A stretch of 64,000 nt of DNA from Pseudomonas muyukensis (lineage in GTDB: Bacteria > Pseudomonadota > Gammaproteobacteria > Pseudomonadales > Pseudomonadaceae): positions 4,988,501 to 5,052,500 of the forward strand of contig NZ_CP077073.1 of the NCBI RefSeq assembly GCF_019139535.1. The letters are read 5' to 3'. A model generated the notes under the pieces. That model was not told where the DNA came from. It saw nothing but the letters and a program-made list of their open reading frames with translations, and searched no databases. Positions within the stretch are counted from its first letter, which is position 1. Every line of letters begins with the position of its first letter. The translations under genes and the position numbers were made by a program. Shown here in pieces: positions 29,072-37,533 of the stretch.

Positions 29072-29454
29072 GGCCGCACCTGAACAGCAAAGCGCAAGCC
29101 ATCGGCTTCGCGCGCCAACGCCCACTGCAGCGGCTGCGCCCCCTCTTCACGCAGGGCTTGCAACCACGCTTGCAGGGCCTGGGCCTGGGTAACCTTGCCA
29201 CGGACCTGCCAGCGCTCACCTTCGGCCTGTATCTCGTCCAGGCCGATGCCCCGCGCCTGGGCCGACTGGCGCAGACGCTCCAGGCTCAGCGCCTGCGGCT
29301 CGCGCAGCCCAGCCACCGACTCGGCCAGCACCCGCCACTGCTGCACGTCGCGCCAGTAGCCCAAGCCTTCGCGCAGCGCCAAGGCAACAAGCAGCAGCGC
29401 CACCACCCCCCACGCCAGTGGCAAGCGCTGGCGCTGCAACCATTGCCGATTCAT
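29068..29454 (-). CDS. gspM: Type II secretion protein GspM
   Basis: 128-residue bitopic inner-membrane protein of the T2SS assembly platform. Short basic cytoplasmic N-terminus (MNRQWLQRQR), one membrane segment at about residues 13-28, then a periplasmic ferredoxin-like domain. The ATG at 29454 overlaps the gspL stop as ATGA; a longer frame from 30036 is out of phase with gspL coding and is discarded. Confidence 0.82.
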   Translation of the reverse strand: MNRQWLQRQRLPLAWGVVALLLVALALREGLGYWRDVQQWRVLAESVAGLREPQALSLERLRQSAQARGIGLDEIQAEGERWQVRGKVTQAQALQAWLQALREEGAQPLQWALAREADGLRFAVQVRP

Positions 29455-30527
29455 GACGCTGCTCCCAGCTCGAACACCACCTGGCGCGCATCGTCCTCGA
29501 CCCGCACCTGCGCGCCAACCGCCTCGGCCATCGCCTGCCAGGGCGCCGCTTCGCCCTCCCCGTCGAGGGACAACTGCCAACGCTGGCCGTCGTAGTCCAG
29601 CGCACGCAATCGCCAACCGGGGTGCTCGGCCAGCCAACCCTGCACCTGGGCCTGCAGGCCGTCGAGCTGGGCCAGACGCACCTGAGCGTCCTGCTGTTCC
29701 TCGCGCAGCCGCCTGAGGGCCTGGGCCGCCTGGCCTGGGGTGGCCCGCTTGCCGGTCAGCGCCAAGACCTGATCGCGGTAGAGCTGGGCCTGGCGCCACT
29801 GCTGGGTGCACCACAGCCCGCTCCAGGCGATGGCCAGCAGCAGGCAGGCCACTGCCAGGCGCTGCTGGGCACTCGACCAGCGCGGGCGCGCACGGATGCG
29901 GCGAGCCTCGAACAGGCCCGGCAGGCCATCGAGGCTGGCCAAGGTTCCCGGCCAGTTGCCCGTCACGCTGCGTCTGGCCCCTTGCAAGCCGTCCAGCGCA
30001 GGCATCACGCCCAGTTGCCCAGGCCAGGCCAGCCAATGTGCCCTGCCCTGCTCATCGCGCCCTCGATAGAGCGCCGTTTCCCCACGCTGCCACTGCCAGA
30101 CCTCGCCCTGCTCGGGTTCGGGCAACAACTGAAACTCGGCCCAGCAGCGCTCCAGCGCCAAGCCCCATGCGCCGCATTGCCCACGCCATTGGGCCAACAG
30201 CAGGTTGCTGACCGCCCATAAGCGCAGTTCCCCGGCGTGGCGACCGATGCTCGCGCACGCCACCTCGTCGCTGGCCTGAACCAGCCGCTCTTCGAGCAGC
30301 AAAGGCCACTCCTCGCGCTTGAGCCCAGGCGGCGCGGGAAGCTGGAAATGGCTGCAATGCTCGCCGGGCACGATCAACGCCACCCGCGCCTCGAGCCCGC
30401 CCGGGGGTTGGCCCCGGCCTTGTCGCCCCGGCACGCCCTGCTCGACCAGCAACCAATCCCAGACCGCGCCGGGGCGTACCAGCAACCAGGGCCGGGCCGG
30501 TGCACGGCGTCGCCAATCAAGCTTCAT
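29451..30527 (-). CDS. gspL: Type II secretion protein GspL
   Basis: 358 residues. It links the cytoplasmic ATPase GspE to the membrane platform. The N-terminal two-thirds is an actin-like cytoplasmic domain. A membrane segment (RLAVACLLLAIAWSGLW) lies near residue 215, followed by a coiled coil (residues about 240-290) and a periplasmic C-terminal domain. The ATG at 30527 overlaps the gspJ stop codon (ATGA); a TTG four codons upstream is possible but less likely. Confidence 0.83.
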   Translation of the reverse strand: MKLDWRRRAPARPWLLVRPGAVWDWLLVEQGVPGRQGRGQPPGGLEARVALIVPGEHCSHFQLPAPPGLKREEWPLLLEERLVQASDEVACASIGRHAGELRLWAVSNLLLAQWRGQCGAWGLALERCWAEFQLLPEPEQGEVWQWQRGETALYRGRDEQGRAHWLAWPGQLGVMPALDGLQGARRSVTGNWPGTLASLDGLPGLFEARRIRARPRWSSAQQRLAVACLLLAIAWSGLWCTQQWRQAQLYRDQVLALTGKRATPGQAAQALRRLREEQQDAQVRLAQLDGLQAQVQGWLAEHPGWRLRALDYDGQRWQLSLDGEGEAAPWQAMAEAVGAQVRVEDDARQVVFELGAAS

Positions 30528-31114
30528 GAACGCCCCCAAGGCAGAACGAAGGTACAGACATAGGGTGCTCCATCACGGACTAACTCCACGCGCACGCCAC
30601 GTCCGGGGTGCGTCGGTTGATCGGAAGGCCAGGCCAGCCAGCGGCCAGACTGGTAATAGAGGACGCCCATGGCGCTGACCCGTTCCAGGCGCTCACGCAC
30701 CACCCAGCGGGGCAGCGATGGCGCATACAGGTCCGCCGAGGTTTCCAGCAGCAGGCGTTGCTCGCGCGCCTCGAAACGCAGGCGCTGGCGCTGCAGGCGC
30801 GAACCGCCCTCGGCCTGCGGCCAGGCCGCGGCGGCCACCCACAGCAATTGCTGGCGGTCGGGCTGCCAGTCGAGCCAGCGCACCGCCAGCGGCAGGCGCT
30901 GCTCGTACAGACGCCGCAGCAGCGGGCTGTCGAAACGCCGCTCCAGGGCCAGGCAGAAGTCCAGTACGCCGGTTTCGCGAACCTGCTCATCGAGGCGCTC
31001 GCGCACCTTCAACCAGCCGTTGACCAACGCCGCCAACATCACGCCAAGCAAGGCCGTGAGGGCCAGCGCCAGCAGCAGCTCGATCAGGGTCATGCCCGCC
31101 TGGCGCCGCTTCAT
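30524..31114 (-). CDS. gspJ: Type II secretion minor pseudopilin GspJ
   Basis: 196 residues. Prepilin leader MKRRQAG^MTLIELLLALALTALL, cut by a prepilin peptidase after the Gly; Glu at position 5 of the mature protein is present. GspJ forms the pseudopilus tip with GspI and GspK. Start at 31114 gives an ATGA overlap with gspI. Confidence 0.88.
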   Translation of the reverse strand: MKRRQAGMTLIELLLALALTALLGVMLAALVNGWLKVRERLDEQVRETGVLDFCLALERRFDSPLLRRLYEQRLPLAVRWLDWQPDRQQLLWVAAAAWPQAEGGSRLQRQRLRFEAREQRLLLETSADLYAPSLPRWVVRERLERVSAMGVLYYQSGRWLAWPSDQPTHPGRGVRVELVRDGAPYVCTFVLPWGRS

Positions 31115-31479
31115 GGCCGCTCCAGGAAGACCGTGTACTGCCCCAGCGCCAAGCGCTGGTCGCGATCGCCATGCAGCAGCAGCTCGCCCCGACGCAAGTC
31201 GCGCACGCCGGTGCGGCGCAGCTGCAGTTGCCAATGGCAAGCCTGGCCACCCTGGCTCAACACGCCACTGTCCTGGTCGGCGGCCGGCCAGTACTGCTCG
31301 ACCACGAAGCGCGCTTGCAGCTCCCGCGCGCACAACAGGCCCAGACGGTGCTGCTGCACGGTGTCCTGCACCGCCAGGCGTTGGCGCAGGACCTGGCTGG
31401 TGATCACCGCCAGCAGCGCGGCAATGCCCAGGGCCACGCTCACCTCCAACAAGGTGAAGCCCCGCTGCCTGCGGCTCAT
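31111..31479 (-). CDS. gspI: Type II secretion minor pseudopilin GspI
   Basis: 122 residues. Leader MSRRQRG^FTLLEVSVALGIAAL with the mature Glu5; the small size fits GspI. It overlaps gspH by 4 bp upstream and gspJ by 4 bp downstream, so translation of the H-I-J-L-M-N series looks coupled. Confidence 0.87.
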   Translation of the reverse strand: MSRRQRGFTLLEVSVALGIAALLAVITSQVLRQRLAVQDTVQQHRLGLLCARELQARFVVEQYWPAADQDSGVLSQGGQACHWQLQLRRTGVRDLRRGELLLHGDRDQRLALGQYTVFLERP

Positions 31480-31919
31480 GGCAGCACGCTCACGCGCAAC
31501 TGGCCGGCGCGGTCCCAGTCCCAGCGCCGGCCGCCCTCGGCCCAGCGCCAGCGCACCGTGCCCGGGCGGGCCCAGCCATCGGGGGTAAACAGCAGCGCCG
31601 GGGCCTGGCTGGCGGGCCAATCCGGGCGCAGGCCCTTGGGCCAGTCGCCTAGCGCCACGGTTTGCACCTGCCATCGATCACCTTGGCGCAGGACGAACTC
31701 GGGACGCTGGCCATTCCAGCGCAAGCCGCGCAAGTGGCCGGCATGCCGGGCCAGGTCGGCCTGGGCCAAGGTGCTGGCAGCCAGCCGGTCAAGCGCTTGG
31801 TCGACGCTGCTGCGACCACTGTCGAGCCAGGCCACCGCCAGGCTGGTCATCAGCGCGGCGATGGCCAGCACCACCAGCAGTTCGAGCAGGCTGAAACCAC
31901 GCTGATGGCACAGCAACAC
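31476..31919 (-). CDS. gspH: Type II secretion minor pseudopilin GspH
   Basis: About 147 residues if read from the GTG at 31919. The prepilin site is RG^FSLLELLVVLAIAALM with mature Glu5. No ATG exists in frame between the cleavage site and a BIME that ends about 2 bp upstream of the GTG; TTG and CTG follow immediately (31916, 31913). No Shine-Dalgarno is visible because the BIME occupies its place. The first residues therefore differ from a normal basic leader. Start choice is uncertain. Confidence 0.75.
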   Translation of the reverse strand: MLLCHQRGFSLLELLVVLAIAALMTSLAVAWLDSGRSSVDQALDRLAASTLAQADLARHAGHLRGLRWNGQRPEFVLRQGDRWQVQTVALGDWPKGLRPDWPASQAPALLFTPDGWARPGTVRWRWAEGGRRWDWDRAGQLRVSVLP

Positions 31920-31920
31920 C

Positions 31921-32036
31921 GGGGCTGCTTTGCAGCCCTTTCGCGACACAAGGCCGCTCGCACAAGGAAACGCGGTCGCCTGCAGGAGCGGCCTTGTATC
32001 GCGAAAGGGGCGCGAAACGGCCCCGACAACGCCAAG
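31921..32036. repeat. BIME, family 2, inside the gsp operon
   Basis: Inverted REP pair (GGGCTGCTTTGCAGCCC plus TTTCGCGACACAAGGCCGC on one side, the mirror GCGGCCTTGTATCGCGAAAGG on the other) between gspG and gspH. It is the only BIME in this window found between two genes of one transcript, and it abuts the gspH start. Confidence 0.82.
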
Positions 32037-32058
32037 CCGGACACACACTCCCGTCACC

Positions 32059-32493
32059 TCAAAGCGCCCAGTTGCCCAGGTCGGCATCCAGCCCTTCGCC
32101 CCCGGGCTGGCCATCGGCGCCCAGCGAGTACACATCGACCCGGCCATGCTCGCCGGGCAGGCGGTACTGGTAGGGGGTACCCCATGGGTCCTCGGGCAGG
32201 CGGCGGATATAGCCATCGCTGCGCCAGCTGCGTGGCAGCGGTTCCTGGGTCGGCTTCTTCGCCAGCGCCGCCAGGCCCTGCTCGTTGCTGGGGAAACGCA
32301 GGTTGTCCAGGCGGTACATGTCCAGCGCCTGCTCCAGGGTCGCCAGGTCAGCCATGACCTTCTGTTTCATGGCCTTGTCCTGGTTGCCCAGCACGCTGGG
32401 CGCGACCACGGCGATCAGCAGGCCGATGATGAAGATCACCACCATGATTTCCATCAGCGTGAAGCCACCCTGGCGGTTGCGTCGTTGTTGCAT
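32059..32493 (-). CDS. gspG: Type II secretion major pseudopilin GspG
   Basis: 144 residues. Leader MQQRRNRQGG^FTLMEIMVVIFIIGLL with mature Glu5. The C-terminal region has the GspG pattern DPWGTPYQYRLPGEHG and VYSLGADGQPGGEGLDADLG, which forms the calcium site. It is the main subunit of the periplasmic pseudopilus. 14 bp after gspF. Confidence 0.94.
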   Translation of the reverse strand: MQQRRNRQGGFTLMEIMVVIFIIGLLIAVVAPSVLGNQDKAMKQKVMADLATLEQALDMYRLDNLRFPSNEQGLAALAKKPTQEPLPRSWRSDGYIRRLPEDPWGTPYQYRLPGEHGRVDVYSLGADGQPGGEGLDADLGNWAL

Positions 32494-32507
32494 GAGAAGT
32501 CTCCTTG

Positions 32508-33710
32508 TCACAGTTGCAGTCCCTGGTTGAGCTGCATGATCGGCAGCAGCACCGCCAGCACGATGAACAGCACCACGGCGCCCATCACCAGGATCATCAG
32601 CGGTTCGAACAGCGCCATGGCGGTGTCCACCTGGCGAGCGAAGCCGCGTTCCTGGTCGTCGGCCACCCGTTCGAGCATGTCGGCCAGGGTGCCGCTGGCC
32701 TCGCCGCTGCCGACCATGTTCACCAATAGCGGCGGAAACTGACGGGCGTTGTCCAGTGCCCGGTGCAGGCTGGTGCCGCCCTGCACCTGCCGGTGCACCT
32801 GGGCCATGGCGGCGCGGATACGCCGGTTGCCGACCGTCTCGGTGGCCACCTGCAAGGCCTCGAGCAAGGCCACGCCGCTGCCGCACAGAATCGCCAGGCT
32901 GCGGGCCAGCCGGGCGCTCTCCAGCACTTGCAGCAACACGCCGATACGCGGCAGGCGCAGCAGCCAATCGTCACGGCGCAGGCACCAGCGCGGCTTGCGC
33001 AGCAGCCAGCCGCCCAGCAGCGCAAGCAGTGTCGCCAGCACCAGCAGATAGGGACCGGCCTGCACCAGGCCCTGGCTCAGGCCGATCAGCAGCGAGGTGA
33101 TCAGCGGCAGGCTCTGCCCGGAATGGGCGAACTGCTCGGTGAGCTTGGGCACCACGAACGTCATCAGGCCGACCACCACCGCCAGCGACACGCCCATCAG
33201 CACCACCGGGTAGATCAGCGCGGTGCGCGCCTTGTGGCGCTGGCGCTGCACCTGTTCGAGGTGGTCGGCCAGCCGGCTCAGCACCTGGCCAAGGCGCCCG
33301 GAGCGCTCACCGGCCTCGACCAGCGCGCAATACAACCCCGTGAACGGCGCGCCCTGCCGGGCCAGGCTGCGGGCCAGGCCCAGGCCTTCGGCCAGGGCAC
33401 CGCGCAAGGCCAGCAGCACAGCGTGCAGCGCCGGCTGGCGCAGTTGTCGCTCCAGGGTGGCCAGGGCATCGACCAGGGGGATGCCCGCACCAACCAGGGT
33501 CGCCAGCTGGCGGGTCAGCTCGCACAACTGGGCCCGGCTCAGGCGCTGGCGGCGCGGTTGTGCCTGGTTGCCTTCGTGGCGCTGCAGGCTGCGCGCGAAC
33601 AGCCCCTGCTCGCGCAGCAACTGCCGCGCATGGCGCTCGCTGTCGGCTTGCACGCAGGCCTTGTGTGGCTTGCCGTCGAGGTCCACGGCCTGGTAGCGAT
33701 AGGTCGGCAT
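32508..33710 (-). CDS. gspF: Type II secretion inner-membrane protein GspF
   Basis: 400-residue platform protein. An N-terminal cytoplasmic domain starts MPTYRYQAVDLDGKP. Two T2SF domains are separated and followed by hydrophobic helices (ALIYPVVLMGVSLAVVVGLM near residue 165, VLFIVLAVLLPIM at the end). The motif KWL-type GTSLHRALDNARQFPPLLVNM is typical of the second domain. Starts 2 bp after gspE. Confidence 0.94.
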   Translation of the reverse strand: MPTYRYQAVDLDGKPHKACVQADSERHARQLLREQGLFARSLQRHEGNQAQPRRQRLSRAQLCELTRQLATLVGAGIPLVDALATLERQLRQPALHAVLLALRGALAEGLGLARSLARQGAPFTGLYCALVEAGERSGRLGQVLSRLADHLEQVQRQRHKARTALIYPVVLMGVSLAVVVGLMTFVVPKLTEQFAHSGQSLPLITSLLIGLSQGLVQAGPYLLVLATLLALLGGWLLRKPRWCLRRDDWLLRLPRIGVLLQVLESARLARSLAILCGSGVALLEALQVATETVGNRRIRAAMAQVHRQVQGGTSLHRALDNARQFPPLLVNMVGSGEASGTLADMLERVADDQERGFARQVDTAMALFEPLMILVMGAVVLFIVLAVLLPIMQLNQGLQL

Positions 33711-33712
33711 GA

Positions 33713-35161
33713 CTAACCCTGCACCACGCGCAGCACTTCGGCCAGGCTGGTTTCACCGCGGGCCAGGCAAGCGCTGGCCATCGCCAGCAGGCTCTGCCGG
33801 CGGCCGTCCAGATAGGCCTGCATGGCCAGTTCGCTTTCGCCGTCATAAAGCAATGCCACCAGCCCGGCATCCAGCTCGATGAATTCGTACAAGCCCAGGC
33901 GGCCGACATAGCCGCTGCCCTGGCAGTGCTCGCAGCCAACCGGGTGGTAGCTCTCGCCCAGGCTGCCAAGCTCCGGCCACAGCGCTCGCTCGGCACTTTG
34001 CAGTGGCTGCGCCACGGCGCAAGCACACAGGCGGCGTACCAGGCGCTGGGCCAAGACCCCGCGCAGGCAGGAAGCGATCAGGAACGGCTCGATTCCCATG
34101 TCGCGCAAGCGCGTCACCGCGCCCACGGCACTGTTGGTGTGCAGGGTCGACAGCACCAGATGCCCGGTGAGGCTGGCCTGCACGGCGATCTGCGCGGTCT
34201 CCTGGTCGCGGATCTCGCCGAGCATGATCACGTCCGGGTCCTGGCGCAGGATGGCGCGCAGGCCGCTGGCGAAGGTCAGCCCGGCACGCGGGTTGATGGC
34301 GGTCTGGCCAATGCCGGCGATGGCGTATTCCACCGGGTCCTCGACAGTGAGGATGTTGCGGCTGCCATCGTTGAGGCTGTTGAGGCCGGCGTACAGCGTG
34401 GTGGTCTTGCCCGAGCCGGTGGGGCCGGTGGACAGCACGATGCCGTTGGGCCGCGCCAGGCAGGCGCGCAGCCCGCGCAGCACGGCGGCAGGCATGCCCA
34501 GGTGGTCCAGCGCCAGCAGGCTGGCCTGCTTGTCGAGCACGCGCATCACCACCCGCTCGCCGTGGATGCCGGGCAGGGTCGAGACCCGCACGTCCACCTC
34601 GCGTCCGGCGGCGCGCAAGGTGATGCGACCATCCTGGGGCTGGCGTTTCTCGGCGATATCCAGCCGGGCCATGACCTTGATCCGCGACACCAGCATCGCC
34701 GACAGCGCCCGGGGCGGGCGCAGCACCTCGCGCAGGTGGCCATCGATGCGCAGGCGCACCACCAGGCTCTGCTCGAAGGTCTCGATATGGATGTCCGAGG
34801 CACGCAGGCGCAGTGCCTGGCCAAACAGGCCATTGATCAGGCGGATCACCGGCGCCTCGTCGTCGCTCTCCAGCAAGTCCTCGATACGCGGCATCTCGCT
34901 CATCAGGCTGTCCAGGTCGACCTGCTCGCCAATGCCTTCGATCAATGCCGCGGTGGCCGCTTCGCCGGCCTGGTAGAGCTGGCCCAGGCGCTCGTCGAAG
35001 GTCGCGCTGTCGAGCTGCTCCAGCGCACTGGGCTGGCCATGCACGCGCAGCAGCTCCTGCACCTGGTCGCTGTCGGCGTCGCCGCGCAGCCACAGCTGCC
35101 AGCCGCTCTCGGCCGGGGCCATGGCCACCCCGCTCTGGCGTGCCAAGCGATACGCCAGCAT
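33713..35161 (-). CDS. gspE: Type II secretion ATPase GspE
   Basis: 482-residue cytoplasmic ATPase that powers the pseudopilus. Walker A GPTGSGKTTTL at about residue 242, the Asp box DPVEY, Walker B VIMLGEIRDQETA and the His box TGHLVLSTLHTNSA are present. The usual zinc tetracysteine CxxC...CxxC is altered: the first pair reads LCACA (CxC), the second is normal (GCEHC). The start ATG at 35161 overlaps the gspD stop as TGATG; a GTG one codon upstream is possible. Confidence 0.95.
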   Translation of the reverse strand: MLAYRLARQSGVAMAPAESGWQLWLRGDADSDQVQELLRVHGQPSALEQLDSATFDERLGQLYQAGEAATAALIEGIGEQVDLDSLMSEMPRIEDLLESDDEAPVIRLINGLFGQALRLRASDIHIETFEQSLVVRLRIDGHLREVLRPPRALSAMLVSRIKVMARLDIAEKRQPQDGRITLRAAGREVDVRVSTLPGIHGERVVMRVLDKQASLLALDHLGMPAAVLRGLRACLARPNGIVLSTGPTGSGKTTTLYAGLNSLNDGSRNILTVEDPVEYAIAGIGQTAINPRAGLTFASGLRAILRQDPDVIMLGEIRDQETAQIAVQASLTGHLVLSTLHTNSAVGAVTRLRDMGIEPFLIASCLRGVLAQRLVRRLCACAVAQPLQSAERALWPELGSLGESYHPVGCEHCQGSGYVGRLGLYEFIELDAGLVALLYDGESELAMQAYLDGRRQSLLAMASACLARGETSLAEVLRVVQG

Positions 35162-37113
35162 CACCAGTCACCGCCTTCGAGGCGCGCGCGGCTGGCGGGG
35201 AACACCTGCAACAGCGGCAGGCCCTCGGCCAGCGCTGGCAGCTTGAGCGGGGTGTTCTGCTGCAGGCTCCGGTACTTCTGCTGGCTCAGCCCGGCCAGGC
35301 TCTCGCCGTCGCGCAGGATGCGCGGACGGATGAACACCATCAGGTTCTGCTTGGTGTTCTTGCTGGCGTCGGAGCGGAACAGCCGGCCCAGGTAGGGAAT
35401 GTCGCCCAGCAGCGGCACACGCTGGTTGCTGGTGCTCAGCTCGTCGCTGATCAACCCGCCGAGGATCACCAGGCCGTTGTCCTCGACCATGACCTTGGTC
35501 TTGATCTCGCGCTTGTTGGTGATCACGTCGCTGGCGGCGCTGGAGTCGGCGATCGACGACACCTCCTGGACGATGTCCAGGCGCACGCTGTCGTCGATGC
35601 TGATCTGCGGCTTGATACGCAGCTTCACCCCGACTTCCTTGCGCTCGATGGTCTGGTAGGGATTGGCGTTGTTCTGGGTGACAGAGCCGGTGACGAACGG
35701 CACCTCCTGGCCGACCAGGATCGACGCCTCGGCGTTGTCCAGGGTCAGCAAGGTCGGCGTGGACAGCAGGTTGAAGCCGCTCTTGCCCTTGAGTGCGTTG
35801 ACCAGCATGGCGAAATTGAAGCCGCCACCGAAGTGGCCGATGCCGGCGGTGGCACCGGTGGTGGCCGCCAGCAGCTTGCCGAGCTTCTCGTTGTCGCCGC
35901 TGCTGGCGGCCCCGGCGATGCTGGCGATGTTTACCCCGTTGCCGCCGAAGTTGACGATGCCGGCGCCGAACTTCTCGTCGGCGAACAGCCATTGCACCCC
36001 CAGCTCCTGGGCGCTGCTGTCGGAGACCTCGGCGATGATCGCCTCAACCACCACCTGCGCCCGGCGAATGTCCAGTTGCTCGACGATGCTGCGGTAGGCG
36101 GCCAGCTCGCTGTCCGGGCCGACCATCACCACCGCGTTGGTGCCCTCCTCGTACTCCAGGCGAATGCCCGAGTCGCTGGCCGCGGGCACCGGCGCATCCT
36201 TGCCTTCGCCCTCGGTGGCCGGCACCGCGCCAGCCTGGCTCAGGCCACGCAGCACCTTGACCACTTCGGCGGCGTTGGCGTGGCGCAGGTAGATGACCTG
36301 GGTATTGCTGCTGCGCAGGCTGTCGCTGGGCCGGTCGAGCTGGGCCAGCAACACCCGCACCCGTTCGCGGCTGTCGGCGCTGCCGCGCACCAGCAACGCG
36401 TTGCTGCGCGGGTCGGCGACCACCTGGGCGGCATCGCTGCCCTGCTCGCGGGCCAACAGCCGGGTCAGCAACCCGGCGGTGTCGGCGGCGCTGGCATGCT
36501 TGAGCGCTATCACCTGCAGCGGCTCGTCGCTGACCTGGTCGAGCTGGCGCAGCAGGCTGTCGATACGCTCCAGGTTGCTGCGCCAGTCGGTGACCACCAA
36601 CAGGTTGGCCGCCGGGTACGGGGTGATCACCCCGACCCGCGGGTCGATCAGCGGCTTGAGGATACCGAGCATCTGCTCGCTGGCGGCGTTGCGCACATTG
36701 AACACACGGGTGGCCACGCCGTCGCTGCCTTCGGCCTTCTTCCCAGCGGTTTCCACCGGCACCGGCTCCAGCCGCGCGGCCTGGTCGGGGACAATCTTCA
36801 CGCTGCCGTTGGGCAGGTCCACGGCGGCGAAGCCCTGGGCGCGCAACTGGGCAAGGAAGATGTCGTAGATGGCGTCGGCGTCGTGGCGATCCACCGTGCG
36901 CACGGTGACCTTGCCCTGAACCCGCGGGTCGACGATGAAGGTGGTGCCGGTGATGCGCGACACGCTGTCGATGAACTCACCGAGCTCGGTGTCGACGAAG
37001 TTCACCTCGTACAGCGGCGTGCCATCGTCGGCGAACACTTCCGGCTCTTCGGCCTGGGCCAGGGATATGCCGAGCATCAGCAGCCCGGCCAGACAGTACC
37101 TTGCGATCATCAT
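35161..37113 (-). CDS. gspD: Type II secretion outer-membrane secretin GspD
   Basis: 650 residues. Signal peptide at about 1-21 (MMIARYCLAGLLMLGISLAQA). Periplasmic N0-N3 domains follow, then the C-terminal secretin domain with VGQEVPFVTGS near residue 475 and the end motif VPLLGDIPYLGRLFR. It forms the exit channel. AGGA overlaps the gspC stop (AGGATGAATG), so gspC and gspD are translationally linked. Confidence 0.95.
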   Translation of the reverse strand: MMIARYCLAGLLMLGISLAQAEEPEVFADDGTPLYEVNFVDTELGEFIDSVSRITGTTFIVDPRVQGKVTVRTVDRHDADAIYDIFLAQLRAQGFAAVDLPNGSVKIVPDQAARLEPVPVETAGKKAEGSDGVATRVFNVRNAASEQMLGILKPLIDPRVGVITPYPAANLLVVTDWRSNLERIDSLLRQLDQVSDEPLQVIALKHASAADTAGLLTRLLAREQGSDAAQVVADPRSNALLVRGSADSRERVRVLLAQLDRPSDSLRSSNTQVIYLRHANAAEVVKVLRGLSQAGAVPATEGEGKDAPVPAASDSGIRLEYEEGTNAVVMVGPDSELAAYRSIVEQLDIRRAQVVVEAIIAEVSDSSAQELGVQWLFADEKFGAGIVNFGGNGVNIASIAGAASSGDNEKLGKLLAATTGATAGIGHFGGGFNFAMLVNALKGKSGFNLLSTPTLLTLDNAEASILVGQEVPFVTGSVTQNNANPYQTIERKEVGVKLRIKPQISIDDSVRLDIVQEVSSIADSSAASDVITNKREIKTKVMVEDNGLVILGGLISDELSTSNQRVPLLGDIPYLGRLFRSDASKNTKQNLMVFIRPRILRDGESLAGLSQQKYRSLQQNTPLKLPALAEGLPLLQVFPASRARLEGGDW

Positions 37114-37533
37114 TCATCCTTGGCGCTTGAAGCCGGTCACGGCAGGGCGTGGCGGCCAGGGCAGGCGCTCGCGCCGGCCGTTGTTGTCGAAAATCAGGCC
37201 ATCGGCGTCGATGTCCTGCAGCACGATGCCCGGCGCCAGGCGCTGGCCACGGCCGAGGGTGCGCACCTGCTGGCCGTGGCGCAGCACCACCACGCTGGCC
37301 GACAACGGCTGGGCCTTGAGCCCGCCCAGGTAGACCAGGGGCAAGCGGGTCAGCGGAATGCGGCCGTCGTCCACCGGCGTTTGCCAATGCTCGACCAACA
37401 AGCCCGGCAACGGCGCCAGCGCCGGCACTGATGCGCTCGCCGGTTGCGGCTGGCGGCTGAGCAGCAGCACGCACTGCGCCGCCAGCCAACCGGCCAGGGT
37501 CAGCAGGGCGAAGCTGAAAACCCGCGAAGTCAC
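37114..37533 (-). CDS. gspC: Type II secretion protein GspC (XcpP-like)
   Basis: 139 residues: an N-terminal membrane segment (FSFALLTLAGWLAAQCVLLL, about 6-25), a linker and a homology-region domain with the pattern PLVYLGGL...SASVVVLRHGQQV. It links the inner-membrane platform to the secretin. No PDZ or coiled-coil domain follows, so it is a short form. GTG start at 37533 overlaps the stop of the upstream lipoprotein gene by 4 bp (GTGA). Confidence 0.85.
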   Translation of the reverse strand: MTSRVFSFALLTLAGWLAAQCVLLLSRQPQPASASVPALAPLPGLLVEHWQTPVDDGRIPLTRLPLVYLGGLKAQPLSASVVVLRHGQQVRTLGRGQRLAPGIVLQDIDADGLIFDNNGRRERLPWPPRPAVTGFKRQG

